A DNA stretch of 64,000 bases from Sinorhizobium fredii NGR234 (GCF_000018545.1 NC_012587.1:3811001-3875000); one strand, 5' to 3'. Shown: positions 1 through 7,691, counted from the stretch's first letter. The notes: generated by a model from the sequence alone, not told the origin. Made by a program: numbers and translations.

Positions 1-940
1 CGCCGACGTCGACGAAGCTCGCCTTGCCGGGTGCCGGCGGGTCGCGCCGAATGCTGTCGACGAGCGGGTCGGCCTCGGGCACGGCCACCGGCGCGGTGCT
101 GTCCTTGGTCGCGAGGATGCGCCTCATCGCCGTCGGATCGGAATGCATGATCGGCCTTCCGACTGCATCGAGAATCAGGGAGACGGAGTCGCGCGTCAGC
201 CGTTCGCGGGACAGGAAGTCGGTGATCGTGTCCAGGACAACATCGGCGCCGATGACGATCTTCGGGTTGCCGCGATGGGCCTGCGAGATGGTCATGCCGA
301 GCTTGGCGGTCGTTGCCGTCTCGTAGGGGCCGGTCGCCATTGGCGCCTTGCCGTTGACGGCCGCACGATACCAGGGCCGGATCCGCGGGTCATAACCGGC
401 CGGAGCCACCCGGCGTTCGGCGAACTGCAGGCCGCTCGCGTCGAGGAAGAGGACGCGGTCAAACGGCTTTCCCTGGTCGTCCCGTTCCATCGAGCGCACC
501 GCAAGCGTCGCCCCTCGCGGCGCGTCGAGCGCCATCCGCCAGGCGGACGACCTCAAATCGACCACATGGAAGAAGGCGCCGCTCGGATAGGCGACGTAGA
601 CGCCGTCGATATGCGGCGAGCGGATGATCCCTTCGCGCAGCAGTGCCACCTTGTCGTTCATGCGCTCCGGCGGCGGCACCAGAAAGGCGTTGGCGACCGA
701 TGCGACGAGGCCGACCAGCGCCGATGTATCGCCGGAAAGCACGCCGAGCCGACCGACGAGGCGGTCGACGAAGGCCCCCATATTCGCCTCGGCATCCTCG
801 ATCGCCGCATTGCGGGCACGGCGGTAGTCGAGCCCCACCAGAGTGGCGGACACCACGATCAGCACGGCGACCATGACGAGGCTCAGCAGCGACCGGAGCG
901 TCCAGGTCTCAAGACGCTTGTTCTCGTCAGAGCCGCGCAT
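1..940 (-). CDS. Membrane-bound sensor protein with periplasmic dCache-like domain (3' end outside window)
   Basis: The complement strand is open from an ATG at 938-940 to base 1 (313 codons), so the C-terminal part lies outside the window. The protein has a short basic cytoplasmic start, one membrane segment at about residues 17-37 and then a long periplasmic region. The motif DPRIRPWY at residues 184-191 is characteristic of double-Cache ligand-binding domains. A weak AGGGG stands upstream of the ATG. In this family the missing output domain could be a HAMP plus class III nucleotide cyclase, GGDEF or histidine kinase module. The sequence here does not decide which. I am confident it is a sensor and unsure of the output. 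Confidence 0.8.
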   Translation of the reverse strand, partial: MRGSDENKRLETWTLRSLLSLVMVAVLIVVSATLVGLDYRRARNAAIEDAEANMGAFVDRLVGRLGVLSGDTSALVGLVASVANAFLVPPPERMNDKVALLREGIIRSPHIDGVYVAYPSGAFFHVVDLRSSAWRMALDAPRGATLAVRSMERDDQGKPFDRVLFLDASGLQFAERRVAPAGYDPRIRPWYRAAVNGKAPMATGPYETATTAKLGMTISQAHRGNPKIVIGADVVLDTITDFLSRERLTRDSVSLILDAVGRPIMHSDPTAMRRILATKDSTAPVAVPEADPLVDSIRRDPPAPGKASFVDVG

Positions 941-1032
941 GTCCGTGCCCCTATGCGGATTGGCTGAAAGATTCTTGCAGTATCGGGTGGGTTTGCATAG
1001 GGCTGTTTATTGCCGTTGTCAGCAGGCCGCCC

Positions 1033-2064
1033 TCAATTGACGCTGACCGGCCGCGATCGCATCCGCGCCACCGTCTCGCGTTCGGCCCGCTTGCAGCGCA
1101 TCGGCGGCAGGTCGCGGTCCATCAACTCCATGTCGTCGAGCACCATCTCGCCCATCTTCTTGAACGCCGAATCGAGCGCGCCGGCGCGGTGCGCCGACCG
1201 CAGGAAGCCGGGAAGCAGCCGGACCGGATGGTCGAGCGGCAGCGGCTCCTCGGGGAAGACATCGCTCGCCGCCACGATCCGGCCCGCTTCGACCGCGGCG
1301 ATCAGCGCGTCGAAATCGACGACGCCGGCGCGGCTCAAAAGGATGAAGGCCGCTCCTGGCCGCATCCTGGCGAAGGCGTCGGCACCGAGAAAGCCCTCGT
1401 TCTCGCTGGTGACCGCAGCGACGACGAAGACGAAGTCGCTGCTTGTCAGCACCGTCTCGAGCGAGGCCGGCTCGACCCCGGCGTCGGTGAGAATGGAGCC
1501 GGGCAGCCAGGGATCGTAGACGCGGACCCTGGCGCGGAAGCCGGAAAGCACGCGGTTCAACGCCTTGCCAAGTTCGCCGAAGCCGATGATGCCGATCTCG
1601 GAACCGGAGAGGAGCCGCGCCGAACGGTTGCCTTCGCCGCCCCAGAGCTCGCGTCCGTCGCGGAAGGCAACGTCGGCATCGACGATGCCGCGGGCGAGAT
1701 TGAGCGCCATGGCGAGACCCATCTCCGCGACCGGCTCGGCAAAGACCTGCCCGGTCGTCACCACGTGGATGCCGCGGTGGAAAAGCACCTCGTAGGGCAT
1801 GTTGTTGAGGAGGTTGCTTTCGACATTGAGGATGGCGCGCAGCCGCGGCATGCGAGCGAGCGTCCGCTCATCGAGCGGCGGCTGGCCGATGATGTAGCGG
1901 ACCTCGGCGAGCGTCGCGTCGTCGAGCCCGGCGATGTTTTCCGGGTCAGCTTCGACGACGCGATACCGCCTGTTGAGGGCGTCCAGCGCTTGCCGGCTGA
2001 AGATCAGCTCGAGGGTGCGGGGCGCCGGCGCGCTGATGACAAGCGGTCGGTTCGTCTCGGACAT
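1033..2064 (-). CDS. D-isomer-specific 2-hydroxyacid dehydrogenase family protein
   Basis: A 343-residue NAD(P)-dependent dehydrogenase of the D-2-hydroxyacid family. The Rossmann motif reads GIIGFGELG near the middle. The catalytic Arg (LSRAGVV), Glu (FPEEPLP) and His (RSAHRAG) triad is present in the usual order near the C-terminus. I start at the ATG at 2062-2064 (MSETNRP), which follows GGAG. An in-frame ATG nine codons upstream lacks a site. The substrate cannot be read from the sequence. Glyoxylate/hydroxypyruvate reductase or phosphoglycerate-dehydrogenase-like activity is possible. It stands alone, with a divergent gap to the sensor upstream of 940. Confidence 0.85.
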   Translation of the reverse strand: MSETNRPLVISAPAPRTLELIFSRQALDALNRRYRVVEADPENIAGLDDATLAEVRYIIGQPPLDERTLARMPRLRAILNVESNLLNNMPYEVLFHRGIHVVTTGQVFAEPVAEMGLAMALNLARGIVDADVAFRDGRELWGGEGNRSARLLSGSEIGIIGFGELGKALNRVLSGFRARVRVYDPWLPGSILTDAGVEPASLETVLTSSDFVFVVAAVTSENEGFLGADAFARMRPGAAFILLSRAGVVDFDALIAAVEAGRIVAASDVFPEEPLPLDHPVRLLPGFLRSAHRAGALDSAFKKMGEMVLDDMELMDRDLPPMRCKRAERETVARMRSRPVSVN

Positions 2065-2104
2065 GTTTTTCTCCGTTCTTTTAGCCGGCAAAGCCTCGCT
2101 GCAC

Positions 2105-2434
2105 TCAGTAGTTCAAACCCCGCTTCTGCCGTTCGAGCGACGGCGGCAGCTGGCCGCTCTGGAAGACCGGGCCGTCGCCCTTGCGGCATCGGTAGATGGT
2201 GTCATAGCGGGGCCGGCCATGGGAGGGCTCGAAGGGTCCATAGCGGTCGATGAAGACCTGTTCGCAGACCGTGCTCTCGCCATCCTGCAGCGGGTTCAGC
2301 GGCCGCACGCCGGGAAGGTCGCGGAAGCTCTGCGCGAAATTGAGGGGCACCTCGTCGGCAAGCCCGGCTTTGGCCGAGAGGCTCAGCATGAAGGCGGTCA
2401 GGGAAAACGACAGCGCGGAACGGAACGAGGTCAT
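2105..2434 (-). CDS. Small exported protein of unknown function
   Basis: A 109-residue protein whose first ~26 residues look like a Sec signal peptide (MTSFRSALSFSLTAFMLSLS, then AKAGLADEV). The mature part has two Cys (VCEQVF and YRCRKG) that could form a disulfide, and many Pro/Arg/Gly. No family is recognised. I prefer the ATG at 2432-2434 over an upstream in-frame ATG because it places the signal peptide at the N-terminus. No strong ribosome site is visible. It lies just upstream of the dehydrogenase in the same direction (41 nt gap) and could be cotranscribed with it. Confidence 0.6.
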   Translation of the reverse strand: MTSFRSALSFSLTAFMLSLSAKAGLADEVPLNFAQSFRDLPGVRPLNPLQDGESTVCEQVFIDRYGPFEPSHGRPRYDTIYRCRKGDGPVFQSGQLPPSLERQKRGLNY

Positions 2435-2525
2435 GCCAGTGAAACTTTCGGGAGGACGGCGGAAAGCGCCGGCGTTGTGACACGGTATCGCGGCCGACAA
2501 ACTTGCGCTATAGGCCTGCTACGCT

Positions 2526-2625
2526 CTACAGCGCCGCGCGTCCGGTCAGGCACGCTGAGGCCGCTGTAGCACTTTGAAACGCTGCATGATCTTGCCTTGA
2601 ATCCGATCCAGGGAATCATGCAGCA
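2526..2625. repeat. Double-hairpin intergenic repeat, copy 1
   Basis: Two successive imperfect hairpins. The first is bounded by CTACAGCG and CGCTGTAG (2526-2569). A spacer ACTTTGAA follows, and the second hairpin is bounded by GCTGCATGAT and ATCATGCAGC. The same layout recurs at 23464-23568, 49966-50059 and, inverted, at 39129-39233. This copy sits just upstream of rnd and could affect its leader. Confidence 0.8.
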
Positions 2626-2643
2626 ACGATCTGGGGATTCTCG

Positions 2644-3270
<627 letters not shown>

Positions 3271-3356
3271 GGGTAGCGTTCTCGCTTCCGGGGACGGCGA
3301 CCTCGCGCACTGTTGTCCTTGGCTTACTCCGATCCTCGATTCAACCCCACTCCGGC

Positions 3357-3485
3357 GTCATCCTCGGGCTTGACCCGAGGATCCATGCGCAATCCAAAAA
3401 CGCTTGAAAATAGATCACGCCGGCTCGGATAAATGCCAACACCGATGCTTGTGATTGGATCCTCGGGTCAAGCCCGAGGATGACT
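3357..3485. repeat. Inward-facing pair of 19-bp palindromes (short element a-b)
   Basis: Palindrome cctcgggcttgacccgagg at 3362-3380 and its opposite orientation cctcgggtcaagcccgagg at 3461-3479. Both have GTCATC on the outside and GGATCC on the inside. The ~80 nt between them hold no ORF. The right inner flank (atgccaacaccgatgcttg and on) resembles the 5' flank of the GIY-YIG gene at 6963. The rest of 3271-3571 shows nothing else. Confidence 0.85.
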
Positions 3486-3571
3486 CGTTGAGAGGGCATC
3501 AGGGCGGCCAGAGACATAAGTCCCACGCACGAACCTCTGGAATGGCCCCAAGAGAACTCCCACTCATCTCT

Positions 3572-3997
3572 TCACGGCATGAGCCACAGCAGCGCGGCAT
3601 AACGCGCCGCCTTGCCGATCGTCACATACACAAGGAACGCGCCAAGCGGCGTGCGGAGCAGTCCGGCGGCTAGCGTCAGCGGGTCGCCGACGATCGGCAG
3701 CCAGGAGAACAGCAGCACCGGCCGGCCGTAGCGCGCGAAGATCGTCTCGGCCTTTTGCCGCGCCTGGCGCGAGACCGGAAACCAGCGCCGGTCTTCGAAG
3801 CGGATGGCGAAGCGGCCGAGCGCGAAATTGACGAGTGCGCCGAGCACATTGCCGGCAGTGGCTGCGAGAAACAGCGCCGTCCGACTCGTTTCGGCCGAAA
3901 GGGCAGCGGCAACCACCGCCGCCTCCGACAGGCCGAAGAGCAGGGTCGCGGAGAGAAAGGCGGCGCCGAAGACGCCGGCGAGGAGAGGGAAATCCAG
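3572..3997 (-). CDS. YqaA/VTT-like small membrane protein, uncertain non-ATG start
   Basis: A membrane protein of the YqaA (SNARE-associated/VTT) type. Signatures include ALVNFALGRF, RYGRPVLLFSWLPIVGDPLT and GKAARYAALL, with a hydrophobic segment at each end. The frame is open back to a TGA just upstream of 4025 but holds no ATG, GTG or TTG before a GTG at 3914-3916. Starting there would cut into the first membrane segment (LLAGVFGAAFLSATLLFGL), which is clearly conserved-looking. I therefore place the start provisionally at the CTG at 3995-3997, five bases after the stop of the SelW-like gene and preceded by AGGACT. Translational coupling is likely. The function of the family is not settled, though membrane lipid or ion handling has been proposed. 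Confidence 0.7.
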   Translation of the reverse strand: MDFPLLAGVFGAAFLSATLLFGLSEAAVVAAALSAETSRTALFLAATAGNVLGALVNFALGRFAIRFEDRRWFPVSRQARQKAETIFARYGRPVLLFSWLPIVGDPLTLAAGLLRTPLGAFLVYVTIGKAARYAALLWLMP

Positions 3998-4001
3998 GGC
4001 T

Positions 4002-4283
4002 TCAAGTCCTGTCGACGTGGCCGAGATCGCGCTCCGGCGCGATCACGTCGCGGATCCGCTGCTTCAATTCCTTCGGTCCCGGGAAGCCGCCGTCGCGCTT
4101 GCGCTCCCAAATGAGCTCGTCATCGACGCGGATCTCGAAATTGCCGCCGGTGCCGGGAATCAGCGCCACCTCGCCGAGCGAATCGGCGAAGGTCGAGAGC
4201 AGCTCCTGCGCCATCCAGCCGGCGCGCAGCAGCCAGTTGCACTGGGTGCAGTAGAGGATCGTGACGCGCGGCTTCTCGCTCAT
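4002..4283 (-). CDS. SelW/Rdx family thioredoxin-like protein
   Basis: A 93-residue protein of the SelT/SelW/SelH (Rdx) family with the redox motif CTQC at about residues 12-15 near the N-terminus, and GTGGNFEIRVD and GGFPGPKELKQRIRD typical of bacterial members. Cys replaces selenocysteine. The ATG at 4281-4283 (MSEKPR) follows AGGA. A longer in-frame start 21 codons upstream lacks support. It is likely a cytoplasmic thiol oxidoreductase of unknown partner. It is upstream of, and probably coupled to, the VTT-like gene. Confidence 0.88.
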   Translation of the reverse strand: MSEKPRVTILYCTQCNWLLRAGWMAQELLSTFADSLGEVALIPGTGGNFEIRVDDELIWERKRDGGFPGPKELKQRIRDVIAPERDLGHVDRT

Positions 4284-4462
4284 TTGACATGTCCTGTTTT
4301 CGGCAAACATAGCCTTCCGGCGTCGGTGGAACAACCGGCCCTTCACCGGCTCTTCACATAAATGTCAACTTGAACAATCATGTTTTTATCGCGCGGTCCT
4401 TGTTTTCAAACGGATGTCCGGCAAGAGACTTTTGCATTGCAACACTCTGCGAGAGGGAATCC

Positions 4463-4903
4463 ATGACCACTGCCACCCCGCGCGCCATCCTGCCGGCGCT
4501 CGAGAAGATCTACCTGCCGCTCGACACCTTCGCCGAGACACTGCTGCGCGTGCTCGCCGGCGCGCTGCTCGTCACCCATGGTTACGGCAAGATCCTCGAT
4601 CCCTTCGGTGCCGTCGGCATGGTGGAAGGGCTCGGTTTCTATCCGGGCGTCTTCTGGTCGCCGCTGCTTTCGGCCACCGAATTCTTCGGCGGCATCTTCA
4701 TCGCCATCGGCTTCCTGACCCGGCCCGCCGCGTTCGCGGCCACCATCGTGCTGCTCGTCACCGTCTATTTCCACGGCATCGTCCAGGGCCAGGGCCTCGG
4801 CGGCGCCGAGAAGTCGATCCTCTGGGCGGCAATCACCTTGTTCTTCGCCATCCGCGGCGCCAACGGCCAGTCGGTCGACGCCAAGCTCGGCAAGCAGTTC
4901 TGA
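4463..4903 (+). CDS. DoxX family membrane protein
   Basis: A 146-residue protein with four predicted membrane segments and the DoxX hallmarks LLRVLAGALLVTHGYGKI near residue 25 and FFGGIFIAIGFLTRPAA in the middle, ending in a soluble tail. The start at 4463 is preceded by GAGAGGGAATCC. An upstream in-frame ATG at 4370 would add 31 residues without a ribosome site. DoxX/SURF4-like proteins sit in the inner membrane and are linked to quinol or thiol redox stress. The role here is not defined. Monocistronic by spacing. Confidence 0.88.
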   Translation: MTTATPRAILPALEKIYLPLDTFAETLLRVLAGALLVTHGYGKILDPFGAVGMVEGLGFYPGVFWSPLLSATEFFGGIFIAIGFLTRPAAFAATIVLLVTVYFHGIVQGQGLGGAEKSILWAAITLFFAIRGANGQSVDAKLGKQF

Positions 4904-5031
4904 TAGTCTCGCCGGAGGTGCGGCCCCGCCGTGCCTCCGGCCCCCGGCTGCGGCCCCGCCACCATTCTTCTGCACTTGCGCAACAGTTCCACCCATGGTC
5001 ATCTCCGGCAAGAAGAGTCCGAGGAGGAGCC

Positions 5032-5523
5032 ATGCGTGAAGCGATCGAAGGCGGCTGTTTCTGCGGCCGCATCCGCTATCGGCTGAAGCGCCCGCCGATG
5101 TTCGTCCATTGCTGCCATTGCCGCGACTGCCAGCGTCAGGTCGGCAGCGCCTTCGCGATCAACGGCCTCGTCGAGGCGGAAAACCTCGAAATTTTGACGG
5201 GAGAGCCGGTCATGGTCGCGCTGTCGACCGACAGCGGCCGCCCGCACGACGTCTATCGCTGCGCCGATTGCCAGTCGTCTCTCTGGAGCGACTATGGCCG
5301 GCGCAAGTGGCTTGCCTTTCTGCGTCTGGCGACCCTCGACCGGCCGTCGGAGTTCACGCCGGACGTGCATATCTACACGCGCTCGAAACTCGATTGGGTG
5401 TTGCTGCCGGAGGGCGCCAGGGCCTTCGAGGCCTATTACGACGTTCAGGCGGAATGGCCCCAGGAGAGCCGCGATCGCCTCATCGAGGCCCGCGCCAAGG
5501 CAAAGGGGCAGGCGCGACCGTGA
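5032..5523 (+). CDS. GFA (CENP-V/GFA) domain zinc protein
   Basis: A 163-residue protein of the glutathione-dependent formaldehyde-activating fold. The N-terminal GGCFCGRIRY, the zinc-binding CCHCRDCQ and a second pair, YRCADCQSSLWSDYG, give the usual Cys set. GAGGAGG lies just before the ATG at 5032. Despite the family name most members are not proven formaldehyde enzymes, so the substrate is unknown. Its TGA overlaps the GTG start of the acetyltransferase downstream (5520-5523), so the two are translationally coupled. Confidence 0.88.
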   Translation: MREAIEGGCFCGRIRYRLKRPPMFVHCCHCRDCQRQVGSAFAINGLVEAENLEILTGEPVMVALSTDSGRPHDVYRCADCQSSLWSDYGRRKWLAFLRLATLDRPSEFTPDVHIYTRSKLDWVLLPEGARAFEAYYDVQAEWPQESRDRLIEARAKAKGQARP

Positions 5524-6071
5524 CCAAAAGCGAGCGCGACAAGATGGCGGCCGGCGAATGGTACCGGTGCCTCGATCCGGAACTAGACGCCCTGCGCGAT
5601 CGTGCGCGCAAGGCGGTGCATCAGCACAACACCTTGCCGCCGGATGAGCGCGGCGCCATCGCCCCGGCGCTTAAGGCGCTGTTCGCCGCCGTCGCAGCGG
5701 ATTGTTTCGTCGAGGCACCGTTCCATTGCGCCTACGGCATGAACATCACGCTCGGCGCCGGCGTCTACCTGAATGCCGGCTGCACCATTCTCGACTGCGC
5801 CCCGGTCGTCATCGGCGATGGCTCGATGCTGGGCCCCGGCGTGCACATTTACTGCGCCGAACACCACAAGGATGTGGCGCTCCGCCGCGCCGGCTTGGAG
5901 ATCGACCGACCGGTGACGATCGGCAAGGACGTCTGGATCGGCGGCGGGGCGATCATCTTGCCCGGTGTGACGATCGGCGACGGGGCGATCGTCGGGGCAG
6001 GGGCGGTGGTGACGAAGGACGTGGCGGCGGGTGTGACAGTGGTGGGGAACCCGGCGCGAGTTGTTCGTTGA
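5520..6071 (+). CDS. maa: Sugar O-acetyltransferase (maltose acetyltransferase type)
   Basis: A 183-residue left-handed beta-helix acetyltransferase. It starts with the Maa N-domain (SERDKMAAGEWYRCLDPEL) and continues into hexapeptide repeats (ITLGAGVYLNAGCTILD, IGDGSMLGPGVHIYCAEHH with the catalytic His, IGKDVWIGGGAIILPGVTIG, VVTKDVAAG, GNPARVVR). Start is GTG at 5520, overlapping the TGA of the GFA gene. The ATG eight codons later would truncate the N-domain. It transfers acetyl from acetyl-CoA to a sugar hydroxyl, and the physiological sugar is unknown. Confidence 0.9.
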   Translation: MTKSERDKMAAGEWYRCLDPELDALRDRARKAVHQHNTLPPDERGAIAPALKALFAAVAADCFVEAPFHCAYGMNITLGAGVYLNAGCTILDCAPVVIGDGSMLGPGVHIYCAEHHKDVALRRAGLEIDRPVTIGKDVWIGGGAIILPGVTIGDGAIVGAGAVVTKDVAAGVTVVGNPARVVR

Positions 6072-6096
6072 ACCGGAAGAGGATGGAAGAGAGTCG

Positions 6097-6603
6097 ATGA
6101 CCGCAGCAATGATCAGGGTCCGCCCGGCACGGGCCGAGGACGTGCCGGCGCTCTGCGCCTTCCTGAACGAGATCATACGGATCGGCGGCACCACCGCCCA
6201 TGAAACCCCGTTTACCGACGAGAGCTTCGTCAGCCATTTTCTGGCCGGGCCGGGCTTCGTCAGTTGCTTCGTCGCGGAGGATGGCTCGGGTCAGCCCTGC
6301 GCCTTCCAGGGCCTGGAGCGCTCGGGCGGCCTGCCTGAAGATTGGGCGGACATCGGCACCTTCGCCCGGCCGCATGCAAAACGACCGGGTTCCGGCACGG
6401 CGCTGTTCGCCGCCACCAAAGCGCATGCCCGCGACGCCGGCCTCACGGCGATCAACGCCACGATCCGCGCCGACAACATCGCCGGCCTCGCCTATTACAG
6501 CAAGATGGGCTTTACCGACTACAAGGTCGACAAGGCGGTGCCGCTGAAGGATGGGCTTTCGGTCGATCGGATTTCGAAGCGGTATTGGCTCGGGGAAGCT
6601 TGA
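6097..6603 (+). CDS. GNAT family N-acetyltransferase, phosphinothricin-acetyltransferase-like
   Basis: A 168-residue GNAT protein with IRVRPARAEDVPAL at the N-terminus, an acetyl-CoA-binding region GTFARPHAKRPGSGTALF, and NATIRADNIAGLAYYSKMGF near the C-terminus, as in bar/pat-like members. GGAAGAGAG precedes the ATG at 6097. The acceptor substrate is unknown. It is 25 nt downstream of the acetyltransferase and may belong to the same transcription unit. Confidence 0.87.
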   Translation: MTAAMIRVRPARAEDVPALCAFLNEIIRIGGTTAHETPFTDESFVSHFLAGPGFVSCFVAEDGSGQPCAFQGLERSGGLPEDWADIGTFARPHAKRPGSGTALFAATKAHARDAGLTAINATIRADNIAGLAYYSKMGFTDYKVDKAVPLKDGLSVDRISKRYWLGEA

Positions 6604-6640
6604 GGCCAGCACGCCCTCCAGCACCTCCCTCTCCCGGTTG

Positions 6641-6669
6641 TCATCCTCGGGCTTGACCCGAGGATCCAC
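6641..6669. repeat. Palindrome copy c, left boundary of GIY-YIG element
   Basis: Core cctcgggcttgacccgagg at 6645-6663, preceded by GTCAT and followed by ATCCA. It ends about 10 bases after the stop codon side of the GIY-YIG gene at 6679 and is the mirror image of copy d at 6990-7008. Confidence 0.9.
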
Positions 6670-6678
6670 GTGCAAGCC

Positions 6679-6963
6679 TCACCAGAGTTCGAAATACAGG
6701 TCGCGCCAGTCCGGATTCATTGTCTCTATCAATTCGACCTTCCACAGTCGGTACCATCGTTTGAGCGACTTCTCGCGCTGTATGGCGGTGCCGATCTGCA
6801 GATGCTCCTCGTACCAGACGAGTCGGTTGCAGCCGTATTTCGATGCAAAACCCAGTGTCAGGCCCTCCCTGTGTTCGAAGATGCGGCTCTCGAGGTTTGA
6901 CGTCACGCCAATGTAGAGCGTTCCGCGCTTCTGATTCGTGACGATATAGACGTATCCGGCCAT
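6679..6963 (-). CDS. GIY-YIG endonuclease-domain protein bracketed by palindromes
   Basis: A 94-residue single-domain GIY-YIG protein. YVYIVTNQKRGTLYIGVTS holds the YIV/YIG motif, and LESRIFEHREG carries the catalytic Arg. LVWYEEHLQIGTAIQREKSL is typical of the stand-alone UPF0213/YhbQ-like group, with Glu in the metal-site region. It is the usual length. The only candidate start is the ATG at 6961-6963. No good ribosome site is seen, so expression may be low. The gene lies between two inverted 19-bp palindromes (6645-6663 and 6990-7008), and a decayed second N-terminus lies at 7092-7184. The enzyme presumably nicks or cuts DNA. I infer, without proof, that it relates to the spread of the flanking repeats. 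Confidence 0.88.
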   Translation of the reverse strand: MAGYVYIVTNQKRGTLYIGVTSNLESRIFEHREGLTLGFASKYGCNRLVWYEEHLQIGTAIQREKSLKRWYRLWKVELIETMNPDWRDLYFELW

Positions 6964-6985
6964 GCCGACGATGGTGATCGTGTAT

Positions 6986-7013
6986 GGATCCTCGGGTCAA
7001 GCCCGAGGATGAC
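6986..7013. repeat. Palindrome copy d, right boundary of GIY-YIG element
   Basis: Core cctcgggtcaagcccgagg at 6990-7008, about 26 bases upstream of the GIY-YIG start codon. Its outer flank (ATGACGGGGGAGGGGCG) is nearly the same as the outer flank of copy e at 7212-7230. Confidence 0.9.
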
Positions 7014-7091
7014 GGGGGAGGGGGCGTCTTTGATCTGCGGCGCTATTTAAATTATGCCGCAAACGCCTTTTGGCCAACGCCGTGCCGGCCA

Positions 7092-7184
7092 CTACTCGAG
7101 GTTGCGGCGATCGAAGTTTGAGGTCACCTCAATGTAGAGCGTTCCGCGCTTCTGATTTGTGACGATGTAGACGCATCCGGCCAT
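7092..7184 (-). pseudogene. Truncated second copy of the GIY-YIG gene (N-terminal 30 codons)
   Basis: The complement reads MAGCVYIVTNQKRGTLYIEV and on to DRRNLE before a TAG at 7092-7094. It matches the first 30 residues of the intact protein at 6963 with about seven differences, including loss of the conserved YIG Gly (to Glu). The remaining two thirds are missing. Upstream sequence, including the palindrome at 7212-7230, is also conserved with the intact copy. It is a broken remnant, not a functional gene. The interval 7014-7091 shows nothing else. Confidence 0.85.
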
Positions 7185-7204
7185 GCCGACGCATGGTGCT
7201 TGCG

Positions 7205-7233
7205 CATGGATCCTCGGGTCAAGCCCGAGGATG
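7205..7233. repeat. Palindrome copy e (right end of truncated GIY-YIG copy)
   Basis: Core cctcgggtcaagcccgagg at 7212-7230 with inner flank GCGCATGGATCC. It occupies the same position relative to the truncated GIY-YIG start as copy d does to the intact gene. No left partner is found, so the element has lost its left end. Confidence 0.9.
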
Positions 7234-7343
7234 ACGGAGGAGGGGCGAACTTGGCCGCTCATCGTGGATGAGCGATTCGCCGCAACGAAGGGGTACTTCG
7301 CGAATGCGTCCGTGTCGCAACGGGAAGCGGCGCCTCCCCACTC

Positions 7344-7376
7344 GTCATCCTCGGGCTTGACCCGAGGATCCATGCG
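7344..7376. repeat. Palindrome copy f (solitary left end, next to ccdB)
   Basis: Core cctcgggcttgacccgagg at 7349-7367, with CGTCAT before it and ATCCATGCGC after it. It lies about 16 bases beyond the stop of ccdB. Its right partner is not present. Between 7234 and 7343 I see no gene. Confidence 0.9.
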
Positions 7377-7391
7377 CAGGCACCTTTGCGC

Positions 7392-7691
7392 TCAAAAGCC
7401 CCGGAATGCGAAACCCGTGGCGGCGACTATTTTATCGTGCTGGTTTGACAGATCACCGATCAACGCGCCGAGGTCGCTGACCGAAATGGCAGCCATGAGA
7501 TGGATAGCCACGACGTACGCTTCGCCGTTGATCATTACCCGCGGGTTGAGGCCGGCCATGACGTGGGCAATGTCCGGCGCCGGGATGAGAGGCGCGACGA
7601 TCCTGGTCTTCAGGGCATCGAACAGGTCGGCCTGAATATCGACCACCAATGTTTCGCTTTGCTTCAGGCGGTAGACGTGAAAGCGCGCCAT
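7392..7691 (-). CDS. ccdB: CcdB family toxin
   Basis: A 99-residue protein matching CcdB-type gyrase poisons. The N-terminus MARFHVYRLKQSETLVVDIQ is the characteristic first strand region. LIPAPDIAHVMAGLNPRVMI and AYVVAIHLMAAIS follow, with a short GFAFRGF end. CcdB binds DNA gyrase GyrA and traps cleaved DNA unless bound by CcdA. Its ATG overlaps the TGA of ccdA (ATGA at 7691), so the antitoxin is translated first and couples toxin synthesis. This is a chromosomal copy, intact over its full length. Confidence 0.88.
   Translation of the reverse strand: MARFHVYRLKQSETLVVDIQADLFDALKTRIVAPLIPAPDIAHVMAGLNPRVMINGEAYVVAIHLMAAISVSDLGALIGDLSNQHDKIVAATGFAFRGF

Noticed and set aside
1189..2253. A 354-codon plus-strand frame over the dehydrogenase
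   Set aside because: Mirror of the D-2-hydroxyacid dehydrogenase, whose cofactor and catalytic motifs are complete on the minus strand.
4414..5523. A 369-codon frame that joins an Arg/His-rich N-part to the GFA protein
   Set aside because: Only the part from 5032 is homologous, and it has its own ribosome site. The N-part is a shadow of doxX.
6641..7376. The repeated palindromes as a CRISPR array
   Set aside because: Copies are irregularly spaced, in both orientations, with unrelated spacing lengths and no cas genes. They are palindromic repeats.
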